From the NCBI GenBank assembly GCA_902796045.1, contig CADBNQ010000008.1, positions 1 to 9,124 on the forward strand: a stretch of DNA of 9,124 bases, written 5' to 3'. This DNA is from an uncultured Lachnospiraceae bacterium (lineage in GTDB: Bacteria > Bacillota > Clostridia > Lachnospirales > Lachnospiraceae). Below are positions 1-7,167 of the stretch, piece by piece; the stretch's first letter is position 1, and the number at the start of each line of letters is the position of its first letter. The notes under the pieces were generated by a model that was not told where the DNA came from, did not search any database, and saw only the letters and a list, made by a program, of their open reading frames with translations. Position numbers and translations under genes: made by a program.

Positions 1-711
1 AGCATTCCAGTAGTAGGGGTTCTTGGTGAATGTGATGTGAGAACCCGGCTCCCATTCTGTCATATAGAAAGGTCCGTTGCTGATGTATGTCTCGGGAGCT
101 GTAGCCCAGGCATCACCATTTGCCTCGATGGTTGCCTTCTGAACAGGACTCAGGGTGGCAAAAGCGGCAAGACTGCCAAAATAAGTACATGGTTTGTCCA
201 TCTCTACGACAAGTGTAGATGCATCAGGCGCTTTTACATCAAGCTCGTCAAGATCACCCTTGATTGCCTCATCAAAGCCGTCAACCATGCCAAGTACTGT
301 CTCAGCATAGGGGGCTGCAACTGCAGGGTCGCAGACACGTTTCCAGCTGTAAACGAAATCCTCTGCGGTAAGGTCTGAACCATCGGACCATTTCAGTCCG
401 TCCCTTAAATGGAAGGTCCATGTGAGACCATCTTCTGATGTCTCCCATGTCTCTGCGCATCCGGGCTGAAGAGAGCCGTCCTGACCAACAGTGAGCAGAC
501 ACTCAAATGCATGAAGAATTAAGTTGCCGCCGTCAACTGCACTGTTTAAGGCCGGGTCGATTGTCTCAGGGTTGGGGCCGATCTGAACTTTCAGTTCTTT
601 CTCTCCGCCGCCCTTGGAACCGCCGTCCCCGGAATCCTTTGATCCGCTGCAGGCAGCAAGGCTGATCACCAGAACTGCTGCCAGTGCAAGTGCCAATAGT
701 TTTTTTCTCAT
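1..711 (-). CDS. oppA: Peptide ABC transporter substrate-binding lipoprotein (SBP family 5), 3' part outside window
   Basis: This protein captures extracellular oligopeptides or dipeptides and delivers them to the OppB/OppC permease encoded just upstream. Translating the minus strand from ATG at 711-709 gives 237 codons open to the window edge, so the C-terminal half is missing (the family is usually about 500-550 residues). Residues 1-21 form a lipoprotein signal (MRKK, hydrophobic run, lipobox SLAAC) with C21 as the lipidated residue. A Gly/Ser-rich linker follows. The family 5 signature region is clear: NPETIDPALN near residue 47, then a stretch with TWTFHLRDGLKWSDG and LTAEDFVYSWKR. A strong AAGGAGG ribosome binding site lies just upstream. 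The gene is 86 nt after oppF, so it is probably in the same operon but may have its own expression control. Family assignment is secure. Whether the ligand is di- or oligopeptide, or another family 5 ligand such as nickel or a glycan, cannot be read from this half. Confidence 0.93.
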   Translation of the reverse strand, partial: MRKKLLALALAAVLVISLAACSGSKDSGDGGSKGGGEKELKVQIGPNPETIDPALNSAVDGGNLILHAFECLLTVGQDGSLQPGCAETWETSEDGLTWTFHLRDGLKWSDGSDLTAEDFVYSWKRVCDPAVAAPYAETVLGMVDGFDEAIKGDLDELDVKAPDASTLVVEMDKPCTYFGSLAAFATLSPVQKATIEANGDAWATAPETYISNGPFYMTEWEPGSHITFTKNPYYWNA

Positions 712-797
712 TTTTCTCCTCCTTATAAACATGATAATAAATTGCGGTATATAATATATACCATTTATAAGAACCATTCTGAAGATGGCACTTATCG
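712..797 (-). promoter_or_regulatory. AT-rich oppF-oppA spacer with 17-bp palindrome
   Basis: The gap between the oppF stop and the oppA start is 86 nt, while the other junctions of the operon are 20 nt or less or overlap. At 746-762 it holds a perfect dyad with 8-bp arms and one central base; on the minus strand it reads GGTATATATTATATACC. The preceding TG followed by G and TATATA resembles an extended -10 element, but I find no good -35 box. It could be a private promoter or operator giving extra binding-protein expression, or simply AT-rich DNA. There is no U-tract, so it is not a terminator. Confidence 0.3.
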
Positions 798-1790
798 TCA
801 GTTACACTTATCCAGATTGTGGCAGGCAGCAAAGTGTCTGGGCTTAACCTCTTTAAACTCCGGGACCTCCTGAGCACACTGTTCGGTTGCATAAGGACAT
901 CTTGTTCTGAACCGGCAGCCTGAAGGCGGGTTCAGAGGACTGGGAACATCCCCTTCCAGAATGATACGTTTGCTTTTCCTTGCCTGGACAGGATCGGCAA
1001 TCGGGATAGCGGAGATCAGGCTCCGGGTGTAAGGATGCATGCTGTGCATGGTCAGCTCATAGCTGTCCGCCAGCTCTACCAGGTTGCCCAGATACATGAC
1101 GCCGATCCGGTTGGATATATGCTTGACCACAGAGAGAGCATGAGCGATGAAAAGATAGGTCAGTCCCATGCTCTCCTGCAGGTCCTCAAACATATTGATC
1201 ACCTGCGCCTGGATCGATACGTCCAGCGCAGATATAGGCTCATCGCAGACGATAAACTCAGGATGGACTGCAAGGGCCCTTGCAATTCCTACACGCTGCC
1301 GCTGTCCGCCGGAAAACTCGTGGGGATAACGGTTGGCATGCTCAGAATTCAGGCCAACCCGCTGCAGAAGATTGATGATCCTGTCATATCTTTCCTCTTT
1401 GCTCTCAGCCAGTTTATGGATGTCAATGGGTTCACCGACGATATCTCCCACCGTCATACGGGGATCCAGGCTGGCATAAGGATCCTGAAAGACAATCTGC
1501 ATCTTCTTGCGGTAAGGCATCATATCCTCGGCAATCTTTTTCTGTTTATCAAAAATCACTTTTCCGTCATAGATGATCGTACCGTCAGTAGGCTCATAGA
1601 GGCGGAGCAATGTCCGTCCTGTCGTGGTCTTGCCGCAGCCGGACTCTCCCACCAGACCCAGAGTCTCACCCCTGAAGATGTAGAAATTGACATCATCTAC
1701 GGCCTGCACATATTTTTTATTCTTTCCAAAGCCGCCGGCCGGAAAATACTGTTTTAAATGTTGTACTTCAACTAATCGATCCCTGCTCAT
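798..1790 (-). CDS. oppF: Oligopeptide/dipeptide ABC transporter ATP-binding protein F
   Basis: This is one of the two cytoplasmic ATPases that power the peptide importer, pairing with OppD. From ATG at 1790 it has 330 residues, normal for the family. Visible motifs are Walker A GESGCGKT (48-55), Q-loop Gln102 in VFQDP, signature FSGGQ (159-163), Walker B ending D183-E184, D-loop SALD (187-190) and H-loop His217. The C-terminal oligo_HPY region has Cys292, 298, 305 and 323. The reading frame extends upstream to a GTG at 1835, but I reject that start: it would overlap oppD by 49 nt and lacks a ribosome binding site. The 1790 start overlaps the oppD stop as ATGA, a typical translational-coupling arrangement, with GAGAGG upstream. 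One oddity is that the usual His-Asp of the H-loop reads His-Ala (AHALSVV). The His itself is kept, so activity is expected. Confidence 0.95.
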   Translation of the reverse strand: MSRDRLVEVQHLKQYFPAGGFGKNKKYVQAVDDVNFYIFRGETLGLVGESGCGKTTTGRTLLRLYEPTDGTIIYDGKVIFDKQKKIAEDMMPYRKKMQIVFQDPYASLDPRMTVGDIVGEPIDIHKLAESKEERYDRIINLLQRVGLNSEHANRYPHEFSGGQRQRVGIARALAVHPEFIVCDEPISALDVSIQAQVINMFEDLQESMGLTYLFIAHALSVVKHISNRIGVMYLGNLVELADSYELTMHSMHPYTRSLISAIPIADPVQARKSKRIILEGDVPSPLNPPSGCRFRTRCPYATEQCAQEVPEFKEVKPRHFAACHNLDKCN

Positions 1791-2785
1791 CTTCCAGCCT
1801 CTCTTTCCATCTCTTCCTTCTGGTTCATCCAGCACTGTGTATAGTGTACATCCGTGATATTGGTCACAGGAGGCTTCTCTCTGAGGCAGATCTTCATACA
1901 GGAATCACAGCGGGGGGCAAAGGGACATCCCTTGGGCGGATTCAGCATGTCGACCGGTGTTCCCTCAATAGGCACCAGGCGTTCATGTTCCTTTGCATCC
2001 AGTCTGGGAATGCTTCGAATCAGTCCCTTGGTATATTCATGTTTCGGATTATAGAAAATGTCATCTGTCAGTCCGTACTCGATGATGTGACCGGCATACA
2101 TAACAGCGATCTTCTCACACATGTTGGCGACGATCCCCAGGTCATGAGTAATCATGATGATGGCCATGCCAAGCTTGTCCTTCAGCTCCAGGATCAACTC
2201 CAGGATCTGGGCCTGGATGGTCACATCCAAAGCCGTTGTAGGCTCATCTGCTATCAGCAGCTTCGGCTCACAGGCCAGGGCCATGGCGATCATCACTCTC
2301 TGCCGCATACCCCCTGAATGCTCATGGGGATACTGTTTCAGACGCTTCTCCGGCTCATTGATCCCGACCAGTTCAAGAAGCTCCTTTGCCCTTTCATAAG
2401 CCTGCTGCTTATTCTTATCTGTATGGAGCAGGATGGCCTCCATGATCTGGTTGCCGATGGTATAGACCGGATTCAGGCTGGTCATGGGATCCTGGAAGAT
2501 GATGGATACTTCATTTCCCCTGATCTTGCGGAATTCTGCCTCTGTCAGATCATTGATCCTGTGTCCGTTAAAGTCTATGGTGCCCCCGATCAGCTTGCCC
2601 GGGTAGGCAGTCAGTCCCATCAGGCTGTAGGCCGTTACCGACTTGCCTGATCCTGACTCCCCGACGATGCCAAGGACCTCGCCAGGTCTGATCTTAAAGG
2701 AAACATCGTTTAATGCTTTTACCTCGCCTGCCGGTGTAAAGAAGGAAAGGCGTTCGTGCTGTATGTCAACAAGATATTCACTCAT
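1787..2785 (-). CDS. oppD: Oligopeptide/dipeptide ABC transporter ATP-binding protein D
   Basis: This is the second cytoplasmic ATPase of the importer, 332 residues. It has Walker A GESGSGKS (42-49), Q-loop Gln98 in IFQDPMTSLNP, a signature reading HSGGM (156-160) instead of the more common FSGGM, Walker B LLIADE (176-181), D-loop TALD (184-187) and H-loop His214 in THDLG. The C-terminal oligo_HPY tail contains Cys287, 293, 300 and 318, with an extra Cys296. This spacing equals that in OppF and resembles the cysteine motif reported to hold an iron-sulfur cluster in some Opp/Dpp ATPases. The start is supported by AAAGGAGT upstream. The gene follows oppC after 19 nt and overlaps oppF by four bases, so the two ATPases are probably made in equal amounts. 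Confidence 0.95.
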   Translation of the reverse strand: MSEYLVDIQHERLSFFTPAGEVKALNDVSFKIRPGEVLGIVGESGSGKSVTAYSLMGLTAYPGKLIGGTIDFNGHRINDLTEAEFRKIRGNEVSIIFQDPMTSLNPVYTIGNQIMEAILLHTDKNKQQAYERAKELLELVGINEPEKRLKQYPHEHSGGMRQRVMIAMALACEPKLLIADEPTTALDVTIQAQILELILELKDKLGMAIIMITHDLGIVANMCEKIAVMYAGHIIEYGLTDDIFYNPKHEYTKGLIRSIPRLDAKEHERLVPIEGTPVDMLNPPKGCPFAPRCDSCMKICLREKPPVTNITDVHYTQCWMNQKEEMEREAGR

Positions 2786-2804
2786 AAATAACTCCTTTCT
2801 ATCT

Positions 2805-3857
2805 TTAGTTTTTCAGCTTCGGATCAAATGCGTCTCTCAAGCCGTCGCCTAAAAGGTTGAAGCTTAAGATGATCATACTGATCACAAAAGCGGGGATAAA
2901 GAGCTGATGCGGGTTCGTATTCAGTCCATTGATGGCATCACTGGCCAGACTGCCCAGGGATGGCATGGGAACCGCAACACCCAGTCCCAGGAAGCTCAGG
3001 AAGCTCTCCGTAAAAATGGAAGACGGAATCTGAAGAGTTGTGGTGACAATCAGGGTACCGATACAGTTGGTAAGAAGATGGTTTTTGATGATACGGCTGC
3101 TGCTGGCACCCAGTGCCCGGGCTGCCGTAACATACTCGCTCTCCTTCAGGGTCAGGATCTGGCTTCGCACCATACGGGCCATGCCCACCCAATAAAGAAG
3201 TGCAAATACAATAAAGATACTGATCATGTTCTCACCGACAACATTGACCCAGTTAAATCCAGGTATTTCAGCCAGCTTTTTTAGAGGATCCTGTATGGCA
3301 AAAGACAGGAGAACGATCAGAAGGACATCCGGGATCGTATAAATGATATCAACAATACGCATCATCACCAGATCTACCCATCCGCCGGCAAAAGCCGCAA
3401 CGGATCCGTAGATAGATCCGATCACCAGAATGATTGCCGCTGCGATCAGACCGACAAGAAGAGAGATCCTGGTTCCCATCATGACACGGATGGCATAATC
3501 ACGTCCCATCTTGTCAGTGCCGAGAAAATGCGGAAAGACCTCCTCTCCTGCAGCTATTCTGGCCTGTTCATCGGCTGAATATGTCATCGGTTTCAGGTTA
3601 TTGGCACCAATGATCTGATCCTTATAGGTATATGGATAAAAACTGGGTACGACAAAAGCAAAGATCATGATCACCAGAATGATGGCAATACAGATCATCG
3701 CTACTTTATTCTTCCTTAATCTTCGGAAACCGTCTTTCCAGAAACTGACGCTTTCCCGCATGATGACCAGGCTCTCCTTCTCATCCTTAGAAGCCGGAAG
3801 GAAATCATCCGGATTCAGGTTAAGTTGAAGGCTGAGCGGATTCTTTTTTGTTTCCAT
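2805..3857 (-). CDS. oppC: Oligopeptide/dipeptide ABC transporter permease C
   Basis: This inner-membrane permease subunit forms the translocation pore with OppB. It has 350 residues. The N-terminal tail is about 50 residues and cytoplasmic, followed by a first membrane helix (about 52-74), an extracytoplasmic segment with the family motif LGTDKMGRD (112-120), and about five further hydrophobic helices (near 131-155, 174-190, 210-226, 262-280, 322-340). The ATPase-coupling EAA loop is EYVTAARALGASSSRI (241-256). The C-terminus ends in the usual OppC form (NLLGDGLRDAFDPKLK). AGGAGA lies about 7 nt before the ATG. The gene begins 20 nt after the oppB stop. The family (BPD_transp_1 with an OppC N-terminal domain) is clear. 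I call it opp rather than dpp only by convention, since substrate preference is not visible. Confidence 0.94.
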   Translation of the reverse strand: METKKNPLSLQLNLNPDDFLPASKDEKESLVIMRESVSFWKDGFRRLRKNKVAMICIAIILVIMIFAFVVPSFYPYTYKDQIIGANNLKPMTYSADEQARIAAGEEVFPHFLGTDKMGRDYAIRVMMGTRISLLVGLIAAAIILVIGSIYGSVAAFAGGWVDLVMMRIVDIIYTIPDVLLIVLLSFAIQDPLKKLAEIPGFNWVNVVGENMISIFIVFALLYWVGMARMVRSQILTLKESEYVTAARALGASSSRIIKNHLLTNCIGTLIVTTTLQIPSSIFTESFLSFLGLGVAVPMPSLGSLASDAINGLNTNPHQLFIPAFVISMIILSFNLLGDGLRDAFDPKLKN

Positions 3858-3877
3858 GATTTATTCTCCTGCATTCT

Positions 3878-4795
3878 CTACTTCAGTGTGATTCTCGGGT
3901 CTACAATCTTATAAACAATATCAACGATCACATTCATGATGATCATAAAGGTGGCCAGAAAGATGGTGGTACCCATGATCATGGTATAATCACGTCCGTT
4001 GATTGCTTTGATAAACTCGCCGCCCAGACCGGGGATGGTAAAAATCTTCTCCACAATAAAACTACCGGTCAGAGTGTAGGCGATCATGGGCCCGAGGTAG
4101 GTGATCACAGGAAGAATCGCATTACGAAGGGCATGCTTGAAGAGGGCAACCTTCTGGGAAACTCCCTTAGCCTTGGCTGTCCTCATATAGTCCTGTCCCA
4201 GGACATCCAGCATGGAGGACCGCATGAGCCGCATGATATAAGAAGTCGGATAGGCCGACAGGGCAAAAACCGGCATGAGGTAATTCTGCCAGCTGGTCAG
4301 CCCCAGGGTCGGCAGGATCTTCATCTTCACACCAAAGGCATACATCAGCAGGGTACAGATAACGAAACTGGGCACGGCGATGCCGCAGGTGGCGATCACC
4401 GAAAAGAGGCTGTCCACCCAGGTACCTCGTTTATAGGCTGCAAGAACACCCAGCGGGATGCCCAGAAGGAGCGACATAAGAACCGCGATTCCTCCTACTT
4501 TTGCAGATACGGGAAACTTGGATGATATGATATCCATGACAGTCCGTCCCCTCTGCTTCAGACTGTCGCCGAAATCTCCGTGAAGCGCCCCTGATATGTA
4601 AGTCAGATAGCGCTCATAAAAGGGCTTATCCAGTCCGTACTTTGCCTCCAGAGCTTCAGTTGCCGCAGGGCTGATGGCCTTCTCAGAAAGGAAGGGCCCT
4701 CCGGGAACCAGATTCATCAGGCAGAAGGTGATGGTTGCAACCGCCCAGATCGTGACGATTGCCAGAATGATTCTTTTTGTAATGTACTTTCCCAA
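3878..4795 (-). CDS. oppB: Oligopeptide/dipeptide ABC transporter permease B (TTG start)
   Basis: This permease subunit partners OppC. At 305 residues it matches the family length. It begins MGKYITKRI followed by the first membrane helix (about 9-29) and the typical NLVPGGPF stretch. The periplasmic-type segment with YGLDKPFYERYLTYI and GDFGDSL follows, then further helices. The EAA coupling loop is DYMRTAKAKGVSQKVALFKH (202-221) with LP at 228-229. The C-terminus is GGEFIKAINGRDY and then DPRITLK, as in classic OppB/DppB. The start is TTG at 4795-4793. No in-frame ATG is close enough, an AGGAG sits 9 nt upstream, and the translated N-terminus aligns with family expectation, so TTG is the likely true start. 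It is the first gene of the opp operon, with a promoter about 60-90 nt upstream. Confidence 0.93.
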   Translation of the reverse strand: MGKYITKRIILAIVTIWAVATITFCLMNLVPGGPFLSEKAISPAATEALEAKYGLDKPFYERYLTYISGALHGDFGDSLKQRGRTVMDIISSKFPVSAKVGGIAVLMSLLLGIPLGVLAAYKRGTWVDSLFSVIATCGIAVPSFVICTLLMYAFGVKMKILPTLGLTSWQNYLMPVFALSAYPTSYIMRLMRSSMLDVLGQDYMRTAKAKGVSQKVALFKHALRNAILPVITYLGPMIAYTLTGSFIVEKIFTIPGLGGEFIKAINGRDYTMIMGTTIFLATFMIIMNVIVDIVYKIVDPRITLK

Positions 4796-4804
4796 TGTTC
4801 TTGT

Positions 4805-4809
4805 CTCCT
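4805..4809 (-). promoter_or_regulatory. Ribosome binding site fixing the TTG start of oppB
   Basis: On the minus strand AGGAG lies 9 nt before the TTG at 4795. It decides the start of oppB, since the next in-frame ATG would remove the first membrane helix. Confidence 0.6.
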
Positions 4810-4855
4810 ATTAGTATAAATCCTTTATCTGATCAGTTACAAAAGTCTAAAGATT

Positions 4856-4884
4856 AGTATACGCTTCTTCCCGTATGTAATCAA
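4856..4884 (-). promoter_or_regulatory. Sigma-A-type promoter of the opp operon
   Basis: On the minus strand a -35 box TTGATT (4884-4879; 4 of 6 matches to TTGACA) and a -10 box TATACT (4861-4856; 5 of 6 to TATAAT) are separated by exactly 17 bp. Transcription would start near 4849, leaving a leader of about 54 nt before oppB. I see no terminator between the upstream gene (stop at 4919) and this promoter, so read-through from upstream is also possible. No clear CodY box or other named operator was recognised. Confidence 0.55.
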
Positions 4885-4918
4885 GGGTGATTTCTCTCTT
4901 TCAATCTCTGACGCATCC

Positions 4919-6457
4919 TCAGCTGGCAAAATACAGCCGTTCGAAGATGTCCTCTGCGTCAGCTCCGTTGACAAACTGGGGATAGGTTCCGGTTACCTTG
5001 AGCCTGACGATCTTTCCACTGTCCAGCAGCGCATCCACATATTCCTGGCCGTCAGTCCGGTAGAGGCTGAAGCTGCTGCCTGCAGGAATGGTCTCGCCCG
5101 CTTTCTTCACCTGGCCGTTCTCGTCCACGATGTCTGCCTTTATATCCTTGACCGACTCTAATGTGATCTGTCCCACGATCTCATAATACTGGTCATCACT
5201 TTCCGGCACGCCGCTTTTATGGACATGATACAGCTTACTGCCGTCATAAGTACTTAAGAGATCGAATCTGCTGGTCATGGGCATGGTATCCGGATCAGTC
5301 AGATCTATCCTGTAACGAGAGTAGGTCTCATCCTGACTGCCGGAACCTGATACAGCCTCTGACAGAGCCATAAGTCCCAGAGAGACCGGAGTCCCGGAAC
5401 TGATATCAAACATATACAGGTTCACAACATCGTCATCGCCGGTGCACCTCAGATACAGGAAAGCCTGTTTCTCTGCCGTATAGATAATCTCGGGGTCAAT
5501 CTGATAGCAGTATACGTCATTCACCTTGACAGTCTGGTCATTGACGGTAACACTGAGTTCCTGGATATTGTCAGCCTTCTCATCATAGGAATAAGACACA
5601 GAAACCCTCTGGGTCTGACCATTTTGTTCCACATCCGCAGCCAGACCGGACTCTGATGGCAGATCACATATATAGCCAAGGCCTTCCTCCGGAAGGCAGG
5701 TATCAGTAAAGAGGTCTTTGGCAGCACTGTAGAATATGGTGACAGACTGACTGCCCTCGGAGTAGGGCGCCAGGTCGTAGGGGCTGAAAAAGCAGGTGAG
5801 GCCCTGCGGGTCCAGCGTCCAGACCAGGGCACTGTCATCTTCACCGTTTACTTCTTTATCTATGGTTTTCTTCATCTCATCAAAGAATTCCACAGATTCA
5901 TATTTTGTCTTAAGGCCCTCCTGAATCAGCCTGCTCAGTTCTTCCCGGTCCTTAACGACCTGGTCAAGGCTGATCTCTTGCCCGTTTGCTGTATTGTAGT
6001 TCAATCCTGTATAAACATAATTATCGTGTTCTCCTCCTGCGTAATCCCGGCTGTACTCCAGGATGCTGACCACCTTGCTGTCAGCCCGGCGAACCTGCAG
6101 AGTGTCGGTGATGTCATAACCTTCAGGATCATTCCGTCTGGCAGAGGGGTCATCTTTATAGAGCTGGACATAGTCATCGATCTTTTTCCTGACTTCCTCA
6201 GTTTCCTCTGCCATCCGACTGTCCAGAGAGGCTGCAAGAGCACTGTATCTCCCGGCAGAGTCCTCAGAGAGCCGTAGATTATCGTGCCTGCCCGACACAT
6301 AAACGGTCTCATTTGCCTCATCCGCCTCCCTGATATACATGGAAGCGATCTCAAGCTCCGGACGTTCTGCTGCCTCTGCAGCGAGGCCGGCGGTTGACAT
6401 TAAAAATATCACCATGCCTGCCGCTGCAGGTATAAATAACTTCTTTATATTGATCAT
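4919..6457 (-). CDS. Secreted protein with DUF4163/DUF3298 (RsiV-like) domains
   Basis: This 512-residue protein is probably exported. Residues 1-30 form a Sec signal (INIKK, hydrophobic core, AxA-like AEA near 27-29), with no lipobox Cys. Residues about 45-145 look like DUF4163 and about 146-250 like DUF3298: YAGGEHDNYVYTGLNYNTANG, then ISLDQVV, then the FSPYDLAPYSEG and SVTIFYSAAKDLF segments. This pair occurs in the extracellular part of the lysozyme-sensing anti-sigma factor RsiV and in some peptidoglycan deacetylases such as PdaC. Unlike RsiV there is no cytoplasmic anti-sigma segment. Unlike PdaC there is no deacetylase. About 260 residues of unrecognised sequence follow, ending in a stretch (about 470-512) seen as a tail in other clostridial proteins (YVDALLDSGKIVRLKV then an acidic AEDIFERLYFAS). 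Ribosome binding site GGGAGG precedes the ATG by 7 nt. It lies 35 nt after the HD gene, so the two are likely cotranscribed. Role unknown; cell-wall or lysozyme interaction is inference. Confidence 0.8.
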   Translation of the reverse strand: MINIKKLFIPAAAGMVIFLMSTAGLAAEAAERPELEIASMYIREADEANETVYVSGRHDNLRLSEDSAGRYSALAASLDSRMAEETEEVRKKIDDYVQLYKDDPSARRNDPEGYDITDTLQVRRADSKVVSILEYSRDYAGGEHDNYVYTGLNYNTANGQEISLDQVVKDREELSRLIQEGLKTKYESVEFFDEMKKTIDKEVNGEDDSALVWTLDPQGLTCFFSPYDLAPYSEGSQSVTIFYSAAKDLFTDTCLPEEGLGYICDLPSESGLAADVEQNGQTQRVSVSYSYDEKADNIQELSVTVNDQTVKVNDVYCYQIDPEIIYTAEKQAFLYLRCTGDDDVVNLYMFDISSGTPVSLGLMALSEAVSGSGSQDETYSRYRIDLTDPDTMPMTSRFDLLSTYDGSKLYHVHKSGVPESDDQYYEIVGQITLESVKDIKADIVDENGQVKKAGETIPAGSSFSLYRTDGQEYVDALLDSGKIVRLKVTGTYPQFVNGADAEDIFERLYFAS

Positions 6458-6492
6458 CTGCTATCCTCCCTGGTTCATCCCGGGCTCTCTTC

Positions 6493-6954
6493 TTATAAGT
6501 AGAGAGTCTCTTTGAGGGAAACATATTTGTCGGCGATACACACAATCCACGCTTCCCTGCTCTTTGGAATCTTTGTAATGGTCAGCGGCCACATATGACT
6601 GTCGATGACGCTTGCTACATCATCTTCCACCTTGAGATATTTCCTGGCATTGGTCACAGCCCTGCCGGGATGGATAAATCCATGCCAGTCATGACTGCCA
6701 TTGTCCTTCTCATGCCAGTCGTATAAATAGAAATCATGCAATATGGCCCCCTTGAGCAAAGTCTCTTCATTTGCTTTCAGATGGAGCTTCCGGTTGAGAC
6801 TGTAGCTGGCAAGGGCAACACTTTCGCAATGATCAAAGGTGGACACTTTCCCGTGCTGGATATACTTTTTCATCTCCTGCACATGACTGTCATTAATAAT
6901 CGGGTCTAATGTGTCCGCTATGGTTTTCATGTCGTCTGTTTTCAATCTGGACAT
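6493..6954 (-). CDS. Small HD-domain protein, probable metal-dependent phosphohydrolase
   Basis: This 153-residue cytoplasmic protein has no signal or membrane helix. The HD-superfamily metal ligands are visible in order: His42 (TFDHCESVA), the His73-Asp74 pair in AILHDFYLYDW, His95 in the FIHPGRA motif, His120 in IDSHMWP, and Asp142 in IADKYVS. The extra histidines at 95 and 120 suit the HDIG type that can bind two metals. The length fits a stand-alone HD domain with no partner domain. Substrate is unknown; HD enzymes cleave nucleotides, cyclic dinucleotides or other phosphoesters, and nothing here points to one. The start is supported by GGAG about 8 nt upstream; an in-frame Met at residue 9 is an alternative. 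A probable promoter lies just upstream. The next gene, 35 nt downstream, encodes the secreted RsiV-like protein. Confidence 0.85.
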   Translation of the reverse strand: MSRLKTDDMKTIADTLDPIINDSHVQEMKKYIQHGKVSTFDHCESVALASYSLNRKLHLKANEETLLKGAILHDFYLYDWHEKDNGSHDWHGFIHPGRAVTNARKYLKVEDDVASVIDSHMWPLTITKIPKSREAWIVCIADKYVSLKETLYL

Positions 6955-6999
6955 ACTCTGCTCCGATTCTTTTGATGCTCCTTTAACTTCTTCATCTAT

Positions 7000-7008
7000 A
7001 TTATCACA
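7000..7008 (-). promoter_or_regulatory. Extended -10 promoter candidate for the HD gene
   Basis: On the minus strand TGTGATAAT gives TG-n plus GATAAT (5 of 6 matches to TATAAT), a form that can work with a poor -35 box. No convincing -35 is seen at 17 bp. The predicted start near 6993 would leave a leader of about 40 nt before the ATG at 6954. It lies downstream of the terminator-like hairpin, which fits a separate transcription unit. Confidence 0.4.
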
Positions 7009-7025
7009 TGTTCGGCCAAGGCTCT

Positions 7026-7046
7026 ATTATGCATTTTGTACATAAT
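7026..7046. promoter_or_regulatory. Imperfect 21-bp dyad upstream of the HD promoter
   Basis: Arms ATTATGCA (7026-7033) and TACATAAT (7039-7046) are inverted repeats with one mismatch around a 5-bp spacer. It sits roughly 18-46 bp upstream of the extended -10 box, overlapping the region where an activator or repressor would bind. AT-rich dyads arise by chance, so this is only a candidate operator. Confidence 0.25.
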
Positions 7047-7073
7047 CACTCGAACTGTTTGTCACTAACTCAC

Positions 7074-7124
7074 AAAAAGAAGACGTCAAATTGGCGGTAA
7101 CCTTTTGACGCCTCCTGTGTCTTC
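7074..7124 (-). terminator. Candidate intrinsic terminator after the double-glycine-leader gene
   Basis: On the minus strand GAAGA (7124-7120) can pair with TCTTC (7083-7079), and CGTCAAA (7110-7104) with TTTGACG (7090-7084), giving 12 pairs around a 13-nt loop with a 9-nt one-sided bulge. TTTTT (7078-7074) follows at once. The stem is GC-poor and bulged, so efficiency is uncertain. Position, about 45 nt after the stop codon at 7168, fits a terminator. Confidence 0.5.
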
Positions 7125-7167
7125 ATATTCGCTTCTTAAACGCTTTTTTATCCTTACAGCCGAATGA

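Noticed and set aside
37..378. Plus-strand 113-codon open frame with several cysteines
   Set aside because: It is antisense to the oppA coding region, which has a signal peptide, lipobox and family 5 motifs.
566..892. Minus-strand 108-codon frame spanning the oppF-oppA gap
   Set aside because: It overlaps both genes out of frame, has a composition unlike either, and no ribosome binding site at its start.
1035..1757. 240-codon open frame on the plus strand opposite oppF
   Set aside because: It lies wholly antisense to a well-conserved ATPase gene, its product shows no domain pattern, and it has no ribosome binding site; it is a mirror of the oppF codon pattern.
1791..1835. Upstream GTG extension of oppF by 15 codons
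   Set aside because: The extension lies inside the oppD reading region without a ribosome binding site, while ATG at 1790 has the typical ATGA overlap and a family-like N-terminus.
4919..6457. True anti-sigma factor RsiV with a partner sigma gene
   Set aside because: There is no cytoplasmic anti-sigma segment before the hydrophobic stretch, and no sigma factor gene lies next to it.
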